From Actibacterium sp. (GTDB lineage: Bacteria > Pseudomonadota > Alphaproteobacteria > Rhodobacterales > Rhodobacteraceae): a stretch of 64,000 bases of DNA. The translations under genes were made by a program, and so were the position numbers. The stretch covers positions 62,001-126,000 of the forward strand of contig JADQCB010000007.1 of NCBI GenBank assembly GCA_016278325.1, read 5' to 3'. Shown here one piece after another: positions 34,746 through 43,807 of the stretch. Under the pieces are notes generated by a model. It was not told where the DNA came from. It worked only from the letters and a program-made list of their open reading frames with translations, and searched no databases. Every line of letters begins with the position of its first letter. The first letter of the stretch is position 1.

Positions 34746-36029
34746 ATGAAACTGAGACTTGCAACACTGGCCCTGGGCGCCGTCCTGGCGGCGGGTCCGG
34801 CGCTGGCCGAACTGGTGATCCCGGATCTGAGCTATCGCACCGGGCCCTATGCCGCCAACGGCATTCCGTTCTCGGACGGCTACCAGGATTATTTCACCCT
34901 GCTCAATGAGCGTGATGGCGGCATCGGCGGCGAAAGGATCCGCCTGATCGAATGCGAAACCGGCTATAACACCGAGCAGGGCGTCGAATGCTATGAATCG
35001 ACCAAGGGCGAAGGCACCCTGGTCTATGAGCCGCTGTCCACCGGCATCACATATCAGCTGATCCCCAAGGCCAGCGCCGACGGCATTCCCGTGCACACGC
35101 TCGGATATGGTCGCACCTCGGCCAAGAACGGCGCGGTGTTCCGCTGGATCTTCAACTATCCTGCCAACTACTGGGACGGCGCTTCGGTCGCGATCAAGCA
35201 TATCCTCGACCAGGAAGGGGGCGACCTGTCGGACAAGACGATCGCGCTGGTCTATCACAACTCGGCCTATGGCAAGGAGCCGATCCGCACGCTTGAGGAA
35301 CTGGCCAAGAAGCACGGCTATTCGCTGACCCTGCTGCCCGTGGATCACCCCGGCCAGGAACAGAAAAGCCAGTGGTTGCAAATCCGCCGCGAGCGTCCGG
35401 ATTACGTCATCATGTGGGGCTGGGGCGTCATGAACCAGGTCGCGATCCAGGAAGCGGTGAATATCCGCTATCCGATGGATCATTTCATCGGGATCTGGTG
35501 GTCGGGGTCCGAGAATGACGTGAAACCGGCCGGCGCCGCGGCCGATGGCTACAAGGCGCTGACTTTCCACAATCTCGGCGACGATTATCCGCTGTATGAC
35601 GACATGCGCAAATATGTGCTGGATGCGGGCAAGGTCGCCGGTGCCGGCGACAACCTTGGCACGGCGCTTTACAACCGTGGCATGTATGCCGCGATGCTGG
35701 CGGCCGAAGCGATCAAGACCGCGCAGGACATGGCCGGGACCAGCCAGATCACGCGCGCCCAGTTGCGCGACGGCATGGAAAACCTTGAAATCACCGAAGA
35801 GAAGATGGCCGCGCTCGGCCTGCCGAACTTCGGCCCGGAGTTCAAGGTGACCTGCGAGAACCACGGCGGCAACGGTTTCGCGGCGGTATCGCAGTGGGAT
35901 GCGGCCGCGGGTGAGTTCAAGCTGATCACCGACTACATGCAGTCGGACCAGGAAGTGCTGGCGCCGCTGATCGAGGAAGACTCGATGGCCTATGCCAAGC
36001 AGAACGGGATCGAGCCGGGCTGCAACTGA
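34746..36029 (+). CDS. Liv-type periplasmic substrate-binding protein
   Basis: 427 aa periplasmic binding protein (Peripla_BP_6 type). Signal peptide MKLRLATLALGAVLAAGPALA is cleaved before ELVIPDLS. The mature part has LSYRTGPYAANGIPFSDGYQ, LVYHNSAYGKEPIRTLEELA and a two-cysteine C-terminal portion (FKVTCENHGG, EPGCN). A strong ribosome site GGAGGA precedes the ATG. It sets the specificity of the importer. It diverges from LivJ enough that an aromatic or other carboxylate is as likely as an amino acid. Confidence 0.92.
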   Translation: MKLRLATLALGAVLAAGPALAELVIPDLSYRTGPYAANGIPFSDGYQDYFTLLNERDGGIGGERIRLIECETGYNTEQGVECYESTKGEGTLVYEPLSTGITYQLIPKASADGIPVHTLGYGRTSAKNGAVFRWIFNYPANYWDGASVAIKHILDQEGGDLSDKTIALVYHNSAYGKEPIRTLEELAKKHGYSLTLLPVDHPGQEQKSQWLQIRRERPDYVIMWGWGVMNQVAIQEAVNIRYPMDHFIGIWWSGSENDVKPAGAAADGYKALTFHNLGDDYPLYDDMRKYVLDAGKVAGAGDNLGTALYNRGMYAAMLAAEAIKTAQDMAGTSQITRAQLRDGMENLEITEEKMAALGLPNFGPEFKVTCENHGGNGFAAVSQWDAAAGEFKLITDYMQSDQEVLAPLIEEDSMAYAKQNGIEPGCN

Positions 36030-36042
36030 GCCACGATTTGCC

Positions 36043-36064
36043 GCCCCGGCCCACGGGCCGGGGC
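36043..36064 (+). other. Strong intercistronic hairpin after the binding-protein gene
   Basis: GCCCCGGCCC-AC-GGGCCGGGGC is a perfect 10-bp inverted repeat 13 bases after the stop, and a T5 run follows about 11 bases later. It may stabilise the binding-protein message and reduce read-through into the livF-type gene. Confidence 0.55.
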
Positions 36065-36093
36065 ACCCCCTGAATTTTTCGACGGATAGACCG

Positions 36094-36918
36094 ATGCCGG
36101 ACGCTGGACGCACCGAAGAGGCCCTTCTTGAGGTCAACAATATCGAGGTGATCTACAATCACGTCATCCTGGTGCTGAAAGGGGTGTCGCTTGCCGTGCC
36201 GAATGGCGGCATCACCGCGCTTCTGGGTGGCAATGGCGCCGGCAAGACCACGACCCTGAAAGCGATAAGCAACCTGCTGCGCAGCGAACGCGGCGAGGTG
36301 ACGAAGGGCTCGATCGTGTATCGCGGCGAGCGGGTGCAGGACCTGCCCCCGGCCGAACTGGTCAAGCGCGGGGTCATCCAGGTGATGGAAGGCCGCCATT
36401 GTTTCGAGCATCTGACGATCGAGGAGAACCTGCTGACCGGCGCCTATACCCGGACCGAGGGCAAGGGCGCGATCGAGGCTGATCTGGACATGGTCTATAC
36501 CTATTTCCCGCGCCTGAAGGATCGGCGCCGCAGCCAGGCGGGATATACCTCGGGCGGCGAACAGCAGATGTGCGCCATCGGGCGTGCCCTGATGTCGCGG
36601 CCCGAAACCATCCTGCTGGACGAACCCAGCATGGGCCTGGCGCCGCAGCTGGTGGAACAGATATTCGAGATCGTGAAATCGGTGAACGAGAACGAGGGCG
36701 TGACCTTCCTTCTGGCCGAACAGAACACCAATGTGGCGCTGCGCTATGCCCATTACGGATACATTCTGGAATCGGGCCGGATCGTGATGGACGGCCCGGC
36801 GGGCGAACTGCGCGAGAACCCGGATGTAAAGGAATTCTACCTCGGCGTCGCAGAGGAAGGTCGCAAGAGCTTTCGCGACGTGCGCTCTTATCGCCGGCGC
36901 AAACGGTGGCTCAGTTGA
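36094..36918 (+). CDS. Liv-type ABC transporter ATP-binding protein (LivF-like)
   Basis: 274 aa second ATPase of the importer: Walker A GGNGAGKTT, signature TSGGEQQMCAIGRALMSRP, Walker B ILLDEPSMGLAP and switch FLLAEQNTNVALRYAHYGYI. The C-terminal ~30 residues (GRKSFRDVRSYRRRKRWLS) form a basic tail absent from E. coli LivF. Its stop overlaps a possible start of the PaaK-like gene, tying uptake to CoA activation. Confidence 0.93.
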   Translation: MPDAGRTEEALLEVNNIEVIYNHVILVLKGVSLAVPNGGITALLGGNGAGKTTTLKAISNLLRSERGEVTKGSIVYRGERVQDLPPAELVKRGVIQVMEGRHCFEHLTIEENLLTGAYTRTEGKGAIEADLDMVYTYFPRLKDRRRSQAGYTSGGEQQMCAIGRALMSRPETILLDEPSMGLAPQLVEQIFEIVKSVNENEGVTFLLAEQNTNVALRYAHYGYILESGRIVMDGPAGELRENPDVKEFYLGVAEEGRKSFRDVRSYRRRKRWLS

Positions 36919-36932
36919 TGCGGGATATACAG

Positions 36933-38153
36933 ATGACATATTTCGACGATCTCGAAACCCGCAGCGCCGATGCGCGGGCCGCCGATCTGGCGCGCACGCT
37001 GCCGGCCCAGATCGCCCGCGCCAAGACCGCGCCCGGGCTGGCCGCGCTGTTGCGCGATGTCGACCCGGACCGGATCACCAGCGTCGAGGCGCTGGCCGCG
37101 CTGCCGGTGATCCGCAAATCCGAGCTGAGCGCCGCACAGGGTCGCAGCGCGCCCTTCGGCGGGTTCACCACATCCGCGCCGGCGGCGTTCGATCATGTGT
37201 TCCAGTCGCCCGGCCCGATCTACGAACCCGGCCGCGTCGGTCATGACTGGTGGCGCATGGGCCGCTTCCTGCATGCCTGCGGCGTCGGCCCGGGCGACAT
37301 CGTTCAGAACTGTTTCGGCTATCACCTGACCCCCGCCGGGATGATCTTCGAGAACGGCGCGCGGGCGGTCGGCGCCGCAGTGCTGCCGGCGGGCACCGGG
37401 CAGACCGAGCTTCAGGCCCGCGCCGCGCATGATATCGGTGTCACCGCCTATGCCGGGACGCCGGATTACCTGAAGGTGATCCTCGACAAGGCTGACGAGA
37501 TGGGCCTGCATCTGCCGCGCCTGACCCGCGCGGCCGTGGGCGGCGGGGCGCTGTTCCCGTCGCTGCGACAGGACTATGCCGATCGCGGTATCGCCTGTCG
37601 GCAATGCTATGCCACGGCCGACCTGGGCAATATCGCCTATGAGTCCGAGGCGATGCAGGGGATGATCGTGGATGAAGGCGTGATCGTCGAGATCGTCACC
37701 CCCGGCACCGGAATACCCGTCGCCCCGGGCGAGGTGGGCGAGATGGTGGTCACGACGCTGAACCCCGACTATCCGCTGATCCGCTTCGCCACCGGCGACC
37801 TGTCGGCGGTGATGGCCGGGATCAGCCCTTGCGGGCGCACCAACATGCGAATCAAGGGCTGGATGGGCCGGGCCGACCAGACCACCAAGATCAAGGGCAT
37901 GTTCGTGCGCCCCGAGCAGGTCGCCGCCTTCGTCGCCCGCCACCCCGAGGTGATCCGGGCGCGTGTCATCGCCGAGCGCGAGGGCGAGATGGACGTGATG
38001 GATGTGCAGGTCGAGACCGAGGCGACCGACCCGACCCGCTATGCCGCCAGCATCGCCGAGATGCTGAAGCTGAAAGGCCGCGTGAGCATCGTGAAGCCGG
38101 GCTCATTGCCAAATGACGGCAAGGTCATCGAGGATCGGCGCGTATACGACTGA
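36933..38153 (+). CDS. Phenylacetate-CoA ligase-like AMP-binding enzyme (PaaK-like)
   Basis: 406 aa ANL enzyme resembling PaaK: MTYFDDLETRSADARAADLA at the N-terminus, a middle with FGYHLTPAGMIFENGARAVG, and RIKGWMGRADQTTKIKGMFVRPEQV near the C-terminus, typical of aryl-CoA ligases. The usual Ser/Thr/Gly-rich P-loop is degenerate (around APFGGFTTSAPAAF), which recurs in this subfamily. ATG 36933 is favoured; ATG 36918 overlapping the livF stop is possible. It is last in the operon. It suggests that the imported substrate is an aryl or acyl carboxylate converted to a CoA thioester. Confidence 0.85.
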   Translation: MTYFDDLETRSADARAADLARTLPAQIARAKTAPGLAALLRDVDPDRITSVEALAALPVIRKSELSAAQGRSAPFGGFTTSAPAAFDHVFQSPGPIYEPGRVGHDWWRMGRFLHACGVGPGDIVQNCFGYHLTPAGMIFENGARAVGAAVLPAGTGQTELQARAAHDIGVTAYAGTPDYLKVILDKADEMGLHLPRLTRAAVGGGALFPSLRQDYADRGIACRQCYATADLGNIAYESEAMQGMIVDEGVIVEIVTPGTGIPVAPGEVGEMVVTTLNPDYPLIRFATGDLSAVMAGISPCGRTNMRIKGWMGRADQTTKIKGMFVRPEQVAAFVARHPEVIRARVIAEREGEMDVMDVQVETEATDPTRYAASIAEMLKLKGRVSIVKPGSLPNDGKVIEDRRVYD

Positions 38154-38239
38154 AACGCCCGGCCCTGGATCAAGGTGCCACTCCGGGATTTGTCAGGGGC
38201 GGAAAAGGGTGCGGCAACCGACCCGGGCGAGCCCCCTTT

Positions 38240-38656
38240 TCACGCGGGCCGCGCCGGGGCGAGCGCGATATCGGCAAGGGTGGAGCGGTCGAGATCCTTC
38301 AGAAACAGCGCCTCGGCGGTGCGCAGGCGCGTCTTCAGCCGGCATTGGCCATCAATGGTGCAATTCCCGCCATCGCTGCCGAAACATTCGACGAGCGGTT
38401 GACCCTCTTCCAGAAGATGGATGAGCGCGCCCAGACGAATCCGGCTGGCCGGTTGCGCAAGGCTCGCCCCGCCGCCGCCGCCACGGCGGGTTGCAACGAT
38501 TCCGCCATTGGCGAGCTTCTGCATGATCTTGGCCAGGTGGTTGCGCGACAGGCCGAACTCCGCCGCCAGTTCGGCCGTGGAAAAGGAACGCTCGGGGTCA
38601 CTTGCCATGCGCATCAGCATGCGAAGCCCGTAATCGGTGAAGGAGGTCAGGCGCAT
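38240..38656 (-). CDS. NsrR-like Rrf2-family Fe-S transcriptional regulator
   Basis: 138 aa. The N-terminal winged helix starts MRLTSFTDYGLRMLMRMASD. Cluster ligands match NsrR: Asp8, Cys91, Cys99 and Cys105 (CFGSDGGNCTIDGQCRLK). NsrR senses nitric oxide through its [4Fe-4S] cluster and represses detoxification genes. A run of glycines (RRGGGGGAS) is in the wing. A perfect 21-bp palindrome lies just upstream of its start, implying autoregulation. No NO-detoxification gene is nearby, so other targets would be elsewhere. Confidence 0.88.
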   Translation of the reverse strand: MRLTSFTDYGLRMLMRMASDPERSFSTAELAAEFGLSRNHLAKIMQKLANGGIVATRRGGGGGASLAQPASRIRLGALIHLLEEGQPLVECFGSDGGNCTIDGQCRLKTRLRTAEALFLKDLDRSTLADIALAPARPA

Positions 38657-38676
38657 CGGGGATCCGGCCCTTTGAA

Positions 38677-38697
38677 TGGGTATTTACAATACCCATA
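38677..38697 (-). promoter_or_regulatory. Perfect palindromic operator upstream of the Rrf2 regulator
   Basis: ATGGGTATT-tac-AATACCCAT is a flawless 9-3-9 inverted repeat located 20-41 bases before the regulator's start codon. The AT-rich core in a GC-rich region and its length suit an Rrf2/NsrR dimer. Confidence 0.7.
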
Positions 38698-38746
38698 AAG
38701 CGGCGTCGTGCGATTTGCAAACCGAAAACGAAGCGGCGTTCATGTC

Positions 38747-38756
38747 GGGGGGGGGG
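38747..38756. repeat. Ten-base G homopolymer
   Basis: A G10 run lies about 50 bases upstream of the regulator's operator, in the gap after the hemY stop. Homopolymers this long are prone to slippage and sequencing error; it is outside any gene. Confidence 0.9.
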
Positions 38757-38821
38757 CATGTTTTCTTGCACATCACCGACGGACCCGGCCTGCGGCGCGG
38801 GCAGGCGGGAGGCGCATAGAC

Positions 38822-40453
38822 CTAACCCTTTCGCGCCGGTTGCTTCGGATCAACGATCCGCGCATCCTCGAACCGGACCTCGGCCATGTCCGCGGCGCCG
38901 TGATCGACCTCGTTCTCGATCTCTTCCGCCGATTTCGCGCTGTCATCCGCCGGCTCCGCGTCGGGCGGCGCATCTGCAAAGGTGTCGGGCATTTCATCAG
39001 AGGCCGCGTCGATCGCCTGGTCCTCGGCCTCATCCTCCTCGTCGTCCCCGGCAGATGCGGCTTCGGGCTTCACATCCAGCGCGCCAACGATCAGCGGCAA
39101 CATTTCCGCCGAATGCGGCAGGGAGAGATCGCCGGCCGGGGCGGGCTTCCACGACAAGGTGTCGAAACCGCCGCACTCGCTGCAAACCGGAAGCCAGGAC
39201 GCATGGACCGCGCTGCAATGATCGCAAACCCATTGGCGCCCGCGCGGTGCTGTCAGCGCCCTGGTCAGCCAGCCGCGCACGACGCTGTCATCGGCCCCCA
39301 TGCCGCGTTCGATCGCGGCCATCAGAGTCAGGCTGCGCGCCGTCGGCTCGGTCTCGGGCAAATCGCCCAGGGCCTTTCTGGCAGCCGGAAAATCCTCGGC
39401 CGCGATATTCAGCTCGGCCAGAAGCATCCGGGTTTCGGGATGATCCGGGACAAGCGCGGTCAATGCCCCGAAGCGTTTGATCCGGGCCTGCGGATCCTCG
39501 TCGGGCCTGATTTCGGCGAAGGCGGCGGCAAGATCGGGATGCGGTTCCGCCTCCCACGCCTTCTTGATGACCCTTGCGGCCTGGCGCGGTTTTCCCTGGG
39601 CGACATGGAAACGCGCCGCCATGACCGCGGCCGGGATCAGGTCGGGTGACAGGCGGTTCGCCTCGATCGCCAGCTCCTGCGCCGCGTCGTTGCGGTCCCG
39701 ATCAAGCGCATCGCGTGCTTCGGACAAGGCCAGAACCGCATCGCGCCGCTTGTGCACGTTGCGCGGCAGCGTGCCATGTTTCAGCTTGGCGTTCAGGGTC
39801 TTTCGCGCGCCGGCCCAGTCGGAGGTTTCGGCCTGGAGCCGCAGCAGGATGTCCTGTGTCTCTTCGTGGCGCGGCTTGAGGGCAAAGGCGTTCTCGGCCA
39901 GCTTCAGGGCGGTTGCCGTGTCGCCTTCGGCCAGTTTCTGCTTCATGATTCCGCGCACCCCGACAAAGCGGGTCCGGTCATCGCCCAGCAGCTTCTTGTA
40001 GGTGGCCAGCGCGGACCTGGTGTCACCGGTCATCTCGGCGGCCTGTGCAATCAGAAGATTGCTGAGCTCGGGCCGATGCAACAGGCGCTCGGCGCGCTTG
40101 GCCCGGGCGATCGCCTCGCGTCCGTCGCCCGCGGCCAGGGCCAGCATCCCGTCGGCCAGCGCCTGGAAGCCGCGCCTTTCGCGGTTGCGGCTGAAATAGC
40201 GCGTTATCGCGGTCTCGTCGCCCGACAGGAAATGGATCACCGCAACCAAAAGGCCGGCCAGTTTCACGATCAGCCAGACAAGAAGCAGCAGCACCAGCGC
40301 GACGATGATCGCCTGGAACGGGCCGAGGGTGAATTCCCATCCGGCGAAAGCGATGCGCACGCCCGCGTCGCTTTCGATGAGATATCCCGCGCCCATTGTG
40401 GCGGCGGCGATGAGGACGACGAAGATCAGGATCTTCAGCAGGGACCAGAGCAT
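38822..40453 (-). CDS. hemY: HemY-like TPR membrane protein
   Basis: 543 aa. Two N-terminal membrane helices (about 4-24 and 44-66, with GPFQAIIVALVLLLLVWLIV) are followed by the HemY N-terminal domain and tetratricopeptide repeats to about 390. A rubredoxin-like CxxC...CxxC module (CDHCSAVHASWLPVCSECGG) and an acidic, alanine-rich tail end the protein. It is the bacterial HemY of the heme operon, not protoporphyrinogen oxidase. It is proposed to help organise heme enzymes at the membrane. It lies 13 bases after mic60 on the same strand. Confidence 0.88.
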   Translation of the reverse strand: MLWSLLKILIFVVLIAAATMGAGYLIESDAGVRIAFAGWEFTLGPFQAIIVALVLLLLVWLIVKLAGLLVAVIHFLSGDETAITRYFSRNRERRGFQALADGMLALAAGDGREAIARAKRAERLLHRPELSNLLIAQAAEMTGDTRSALATYKKLLGDDRTRFVGVRGIMKQKLAEGDTATALKLAENAFALKPRHEETQDILLRLQAETSDWAGARKTLNAKLKHGTLPRNVHKRRDAVLALSEARDALDRDRNDAAQELAIEANRLSPDLIPAAVMAARFHVAQGKPRQAARVIKKAWEAEPHPDLAAAFAEIRPDEDPQARIKRFGALTALVPDHPETRMLLAELNIAAEDFPAARKALGDLPETEPTARSLTLMAAIERGMGADDSVVRGWLTRALTAPRGRQWVCDHCSAVHASWLPVCSECGGFDTLSWKPAPAGDLSLPHSAEMLPLIVGALDVKPEAASAGDDEEDEAEDQAIDAASDEMPDTFADAPPDAEPADDSAKSAEEIENEVDHGAADMAEVRFEDARIVDPKQPARKG

Positions 40454-40466
40454 GTGCGGTGCGTCC

Positions 40467-41834
40467 TCAGTTCGAGTTCACGGAGGCGGCCAGCGCCTCG
40501 ACGGCGTCGAGCGCCTTGAGCCGGCGTTCGGCCCTTGCGACCCAGTCGGCCATGGCATCCTGCCCCGCCGGGGGCAGGGTTGCGATCTCGTCCAGGGCCG
40601 CCGGCAACCGCCCGTCGCGCAGCGCGGCCTCGGCCCGCGACAGGATCGCGTCGGGGGTGTTGCCTTCGCGCGGGGTCAGCGAACGCGCGCCAAGCTGGGT
40701 GCGCAGGAACGCGATCAGCCGGTCGCCGGTATCGCCTGCGGCCGTTTCCCGGCGCGCCGCGGCAAGCGCCTCGCGCGCGGGCCCTTCAAATCCCTGTCGA
40801 AGCGCGTCGAGCGTTGGCACGCCGGTGTCGGCGACGCTGCGCAGCGCGGCGGGCACTTCGACTCCCTCAAGCGTTTCCAGGGCGGCGGCAAATCCGCTGC
40901 CGGATTCGAGCGCGGCGCGCACGCGCATCAAGGCGGCGCGCTGTTGCAGCGCGCGGGCCTGTTCCACCGCATTGGCAATCTCGGTCGTTGCCGATCTGGC
41001 CGTGGCCGCGACCTGATCGGCAAGATCGGAGTTCCGGGCGCGTTGCGCGGCCAGTTCGTTTCGCATCGCTTCCAGCTGCTTCTCATAAGCGGCGACGGCG
41101 GCCGATATTTCCGTGCTGTCAGCCTGCGCGATCGGCCGTTTCTCGACCGCGGTCAACCTTGCGTCGATATCGCCCAGCCGCGTGCCGATCTCGTCAACCC
41201 GGGTCGAGAGCGCTCCGATCTCGCCGGCAAGCGTGTCGATCCGGCTGCCAAGGTCGTTTCTTACCGAGTCGATTCGCGCGGCCAGCTCTTCGGTCGCGGC
41301 CGGCATCGGATCACGCGCCTGGACCTCTGTCATCGACGTTTCAAGATCCTGAATGCGCGTGTTCAGATCGCCGATCCGCTGATCGAGGGCCTGAAGCGTC
41401 CCGCTGACATCCGGTCCGGTGTCGAAGGGCCAGCCCTCGGGGCCGATATAGTGTGCGGCGCCGAACCCGATGACGGCCGCGACGATGCCGCCAAGGACCG
41501 TGCCGAGGAAACCGCCCCGGCGCCGCGGCGGTGCCGGTGGCGGCGCGACCGGCGCGGATTCCTGCGCTTCAGCCGGGTCTGTGGCATCATCTTGTGCCGG
41601 GCTTTCGGTGGCGTCGCTTGCGGCGGATCCGGCGGTTTCCTCCGGTCCGGCCGCGTCCTGCGACCCGGCCGCTGCGGGCTGTTCATCGGCTTGCGGCGAA
41701 TCTTCGGCCGGTGTTTCCGGCGCCGCGGCCTGATCGGTGCTGTCCTGCGGGTCTGTCGCTTCAGGGATGGCGGTCTTGTCTTCCGGCCCGGCCTCTGTGT
41801 CCGGTGCCTGCTTCGACCTTCTGGAATTCGCCAC
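40467..41834 (-). CDS. mic60: Alphaproteobacterial mitofilin (Mic60) homolog
   Basis: 455 aa. An acidic Pro/Ala-rich N-terminus (1-105) is followed by a single membrane helix about 107-130 (GTVLGGIVAAVIGFGAAHYI), a long coiled coil (140-310), and a C-terminal mitofilin-like helical domain. GTG at 41834 is selected because GGAAGGA lies 8 bases before it; the longer frame overlaps hemD. Alphaproteobacterial Mic60 is encoded in the heme operon between hemD and hemY and shapes intracytoplasmic membranes, the ancestor of the mitochondrial crista protein. Context and architecture fit fully. Confidence 0.85.
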   Translation of the reverse strand: MANSRRSKQAPDTEAGPEDKTAIPEATDPQDSTDQAAAPETPAEDSPQADEQPAAAGSQDAAGPEETAGSAASDATESPAQDDATDPAEAQESAPVAPPPAPPRRRGGFLGTVLGGIVAAVIGFGAAHYIGPEGWPFDTGPDVSGTLQALDQRIGDLNTRIQDLETSMTEVQARDPMPAATEELAARIDSVRNDLGSRIDTLAGEIGALSTRVDEIGTRLGDIDARLTAVEKRPIAQADSTEISAAVAAYEKQLEAMRNELAAQRARNSDLADQVAATARSATTEIANAVEQARALQQRAALMRVRAALESGSGFAAALETLEGVEVPAALRSVADTGVPTLDALRQGFEGPAREALAAARRETAAGDTGDRLIAFLRTQLGARSLTPREGNTPDAILSRAEAALRDGRLPAALDEIATLPPAGQDAMADWVARAERRLKALDAVEALAASVNSN

Positions 41835-41892
41835 AGACCTGATCCTTCCGTTGAAAAATGCGACGTGGCCCGATGGCCACAGCGGTTTCAGC

Positions 41893-42636
41893 TTATCTTG
41901 GCCGATCCTCGGCCTCAAGCCGATGACATGCGTCAATCAGTTCGCCCAGAGCGTCAAGCATCGCCGCCGCGTCCGGGCGCCGGGCGATCCGGGTCATGGC
42001 AGGCGCCGGGCCGTCCCATGCCGAGAACGTGGCCGGGCTGATCGCGGCAATGGCGATCGGCGCCCGCGCCTGCCGCATCCGGGCCGCGGCGATGGCCGCG
42101 CTTCGGGGTGAAAAAAGCGGCAGAAGGACCGGCGCGCGGCCGTCCAGAAGAGCCTGCGCCGCCGGATTCAAGTCCTGTTCCCGCTGATCGTAGATCACGA
42201 CCTCGTCGCAGGGCTGCCCGGCGGCGCGCAGGGCCGCGGCGATATCGCCCCGGCTGTGCCGACCCCGCAGGTGCAGCAGGTGGCCACCGGGCGGATCCGC
42301 CAGCAGGCATTCCAGTGCCTGGGCCGCGTCCGCGCCCGCGATCCGAGCCTGCAATCCGGCCTCCCGCGCAAGCTCGGCCGTGCGCGCGCCCACGCAGAAG
42401 GCCGGGATGGTGCGGTTGGCGGAAAGCCGGGCAAACCGTGTGACCGCTTGCGCCGAAGAGAAGACAAGCCCCGTCACCCCGTCGAGCGCCAGTTGCGCAT
42501 CCACCGGCTCGATCCGCATGAGCGGCGACGCGATGATCGGCAGGTCAGGTCCGAACCGCGCCGTGAAATCGGCGCTGAAGGCGGTGCTCTGCGACTCGGG
42601 GCGGGTCAGAAGAAGGGTCGGGTTGCCGCTGCGCAT
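41893..42636 (-). CDS. hemD: Uroporphyrinogen-III synthase
   Basis: 247 aa in two similar halves joined by linkers, as in HemD, which cyclises hydroxymethylbilane to uroporphyrinogen III. Recognisable stretches are [51 protein letters not shown] and VVIYDQREQ. The family is poorly conserved, so position with mic60 and hemY is important support. ATG 42636 fits; the frame extends to 42759. It is divergent from tsaD. hemC is not in the window. Confidence 0.88.
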   Translation of the reverse strand: MRSGNPTLLLTRPESQSTAFSADFTARFGPDLPIIASPLMRIEPVDAQLALDGVTGLVFSSAQAVTRFARLSANRTIPAFCVGARTAELAREAGLQARIAGADAAQALECLLADPPGGHLLHLRGRHSRGDIAAALRAAGQPCDEVVIYDQREQDLNPAAQALLDGRAPVLLPLFSPRSAAIAAARMRQARAPIAIAAISPATFSAWDGPAPAMTRIARRPDAAAMLDALGELIDACHRLEAEDRPR

Positions 42637-42709
42637 GTCCACCTGCCGGGATTGCCTGGAACCTCTGGCGGTGTTACCTGCCCGGGGGAACCCACGCAAC
42701 GGCGGAACC

Positions 42710-43807
42710 ATGGCCGAGACCCTGACGATCCTGGGGCTGGAAAGCAGCTGCGACGACACTGCCGCTGCGATTGTCCGCCACCGGCCCGGACAACCGGGCG
42801 AAATCCTGTCTTCGGTGGTCGCCGGCCAGGCCGCGCTGCACGCGGCCTATGGTGGGGTTGTCCCCGAGATCGCCGCCCGCGCCCATGCCGAAAAGCTGGA
42901 TATCTGCGTCGAACAGGCCCTTTCACAGGCGGGTCTGACCCTGCGCGAAATCGACGCGATCGCCGTGACCGCCGGGCCCGGCCTGATCGGCGGAGTGCTG
43001 GCGGGCGTGATGTGCGCGAAGGGGCTTGCCGCGGGGGCGGATCTTCCGCTGATCGGGGTCAACCACCTGGCCGGGCATGCGCTGACGCCGCGCCTGACCG
43101 ACGCGCTGGCCTATCCTTACTTTGTGCTGCTGGTGTCGGGCGGTCACTGCCAGTTCCTGCTCGTGCGTGGCCCCGAGACGTTCACGCGGCTGGGCGGAAC
43201 GATCGACGATGCCCCCGGCGAGGCGTTCGACAAGACTGCGCGGCTGCTGGGCCTGCCACAGCCCGGCGGCCCGTCGGTCGAGGCCGAGGCCCGCAAGGGC
43301 GATCCGGCGCGCTTTGCCTTCCCACGGCCGCTGTTGGCCCGTGACGGCTGCGACATGTCCTTTTCCGGCCTCAAGACGGCGGTCAGACGCGCCCGCGATG
43401 CCCTGGTGGCCGAAAAGGGCGGGATCACGCGGCAGGACCGGGCCGACCTTTGTGCCGGGTTTCAGGCGGCCGTGGCCGACGTTCTGGCGGAAAAGACGCG
43501 GCGGGCGGCGAAACTCTATCTGGCCGAGGCGCCATCGGCCCCGGCCTTTGCCGTGGCCGGTGGCGTGGCTGCGAACCAGGTGATCCGGGGCAGGTTGCAG
43601 GCCGTGGCGATGCAGGCCGGGGTTCGTTTCCTGGCGCCGCCGCTGGCGCTGTGCACCGACAATGCGGCGATGATCGCCTGGGCCGGGGTGGAACTGTTCC
43701 GCGCCGGGCACCGCGATGGCATGGACCTGGTCGCACGGCCCCGCTGGCCGCTGGACGTTGCAAGCGGGGCGCTGCTGGGCGGCGGCAGAAAAGGTGCCAA
43801 GGCATGA
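42710..43807 (+). CDS. tsaD: tRNA N6-threonylcarbamoyladenosine transferase TsaD
   Basis: 365 aa. It transfers the threonylcarbamoyl group to A37 of ANN-decoding tRNAs with TsaB and Tsa[17 protein letters not shown] is at the N-terminus, the metal site is HLAGH near residue 125, and [14 protein letters not shown] plus [15 protein letters not shown] complete the ASKHA fold. ATG at 42710 precedes the conserved start. Its stop overlaps gpsA (ATGA), the normal alphaproteobacterial order. Confidence 0.97.
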   Translation: MAETLTILGLESSCDDTAAAIVRHRPGQPGEILSSVVAGQAALHAAYGGVVPEIAARAHAEKLDICVEQALSQAGLTLREIDAIAVTAGPGLIGGVLAGVMCAKGLAAGADLPLIGVNHLAGHALTPRLTDALAYPYFVLLVSGGHCQFLLVRGPETFTRLGGTIDDAPGEAFDKTARLLGLPQPGGPSVEAEARKGDPARFAFPRPLLARDGCDMSFSGLKTAVRRARDALVAEKGGITRQDRADLCAGFQAAVADVLAEKTRRAAKLYLAEAPSAPAFAVAGGVAANQVIRGRLQAVAMQAGVRFLAPPLALCTDNAAMIAWAGVELFRAGHRDGMDLVARPRWPLDVASGALLGGGRKGAKA

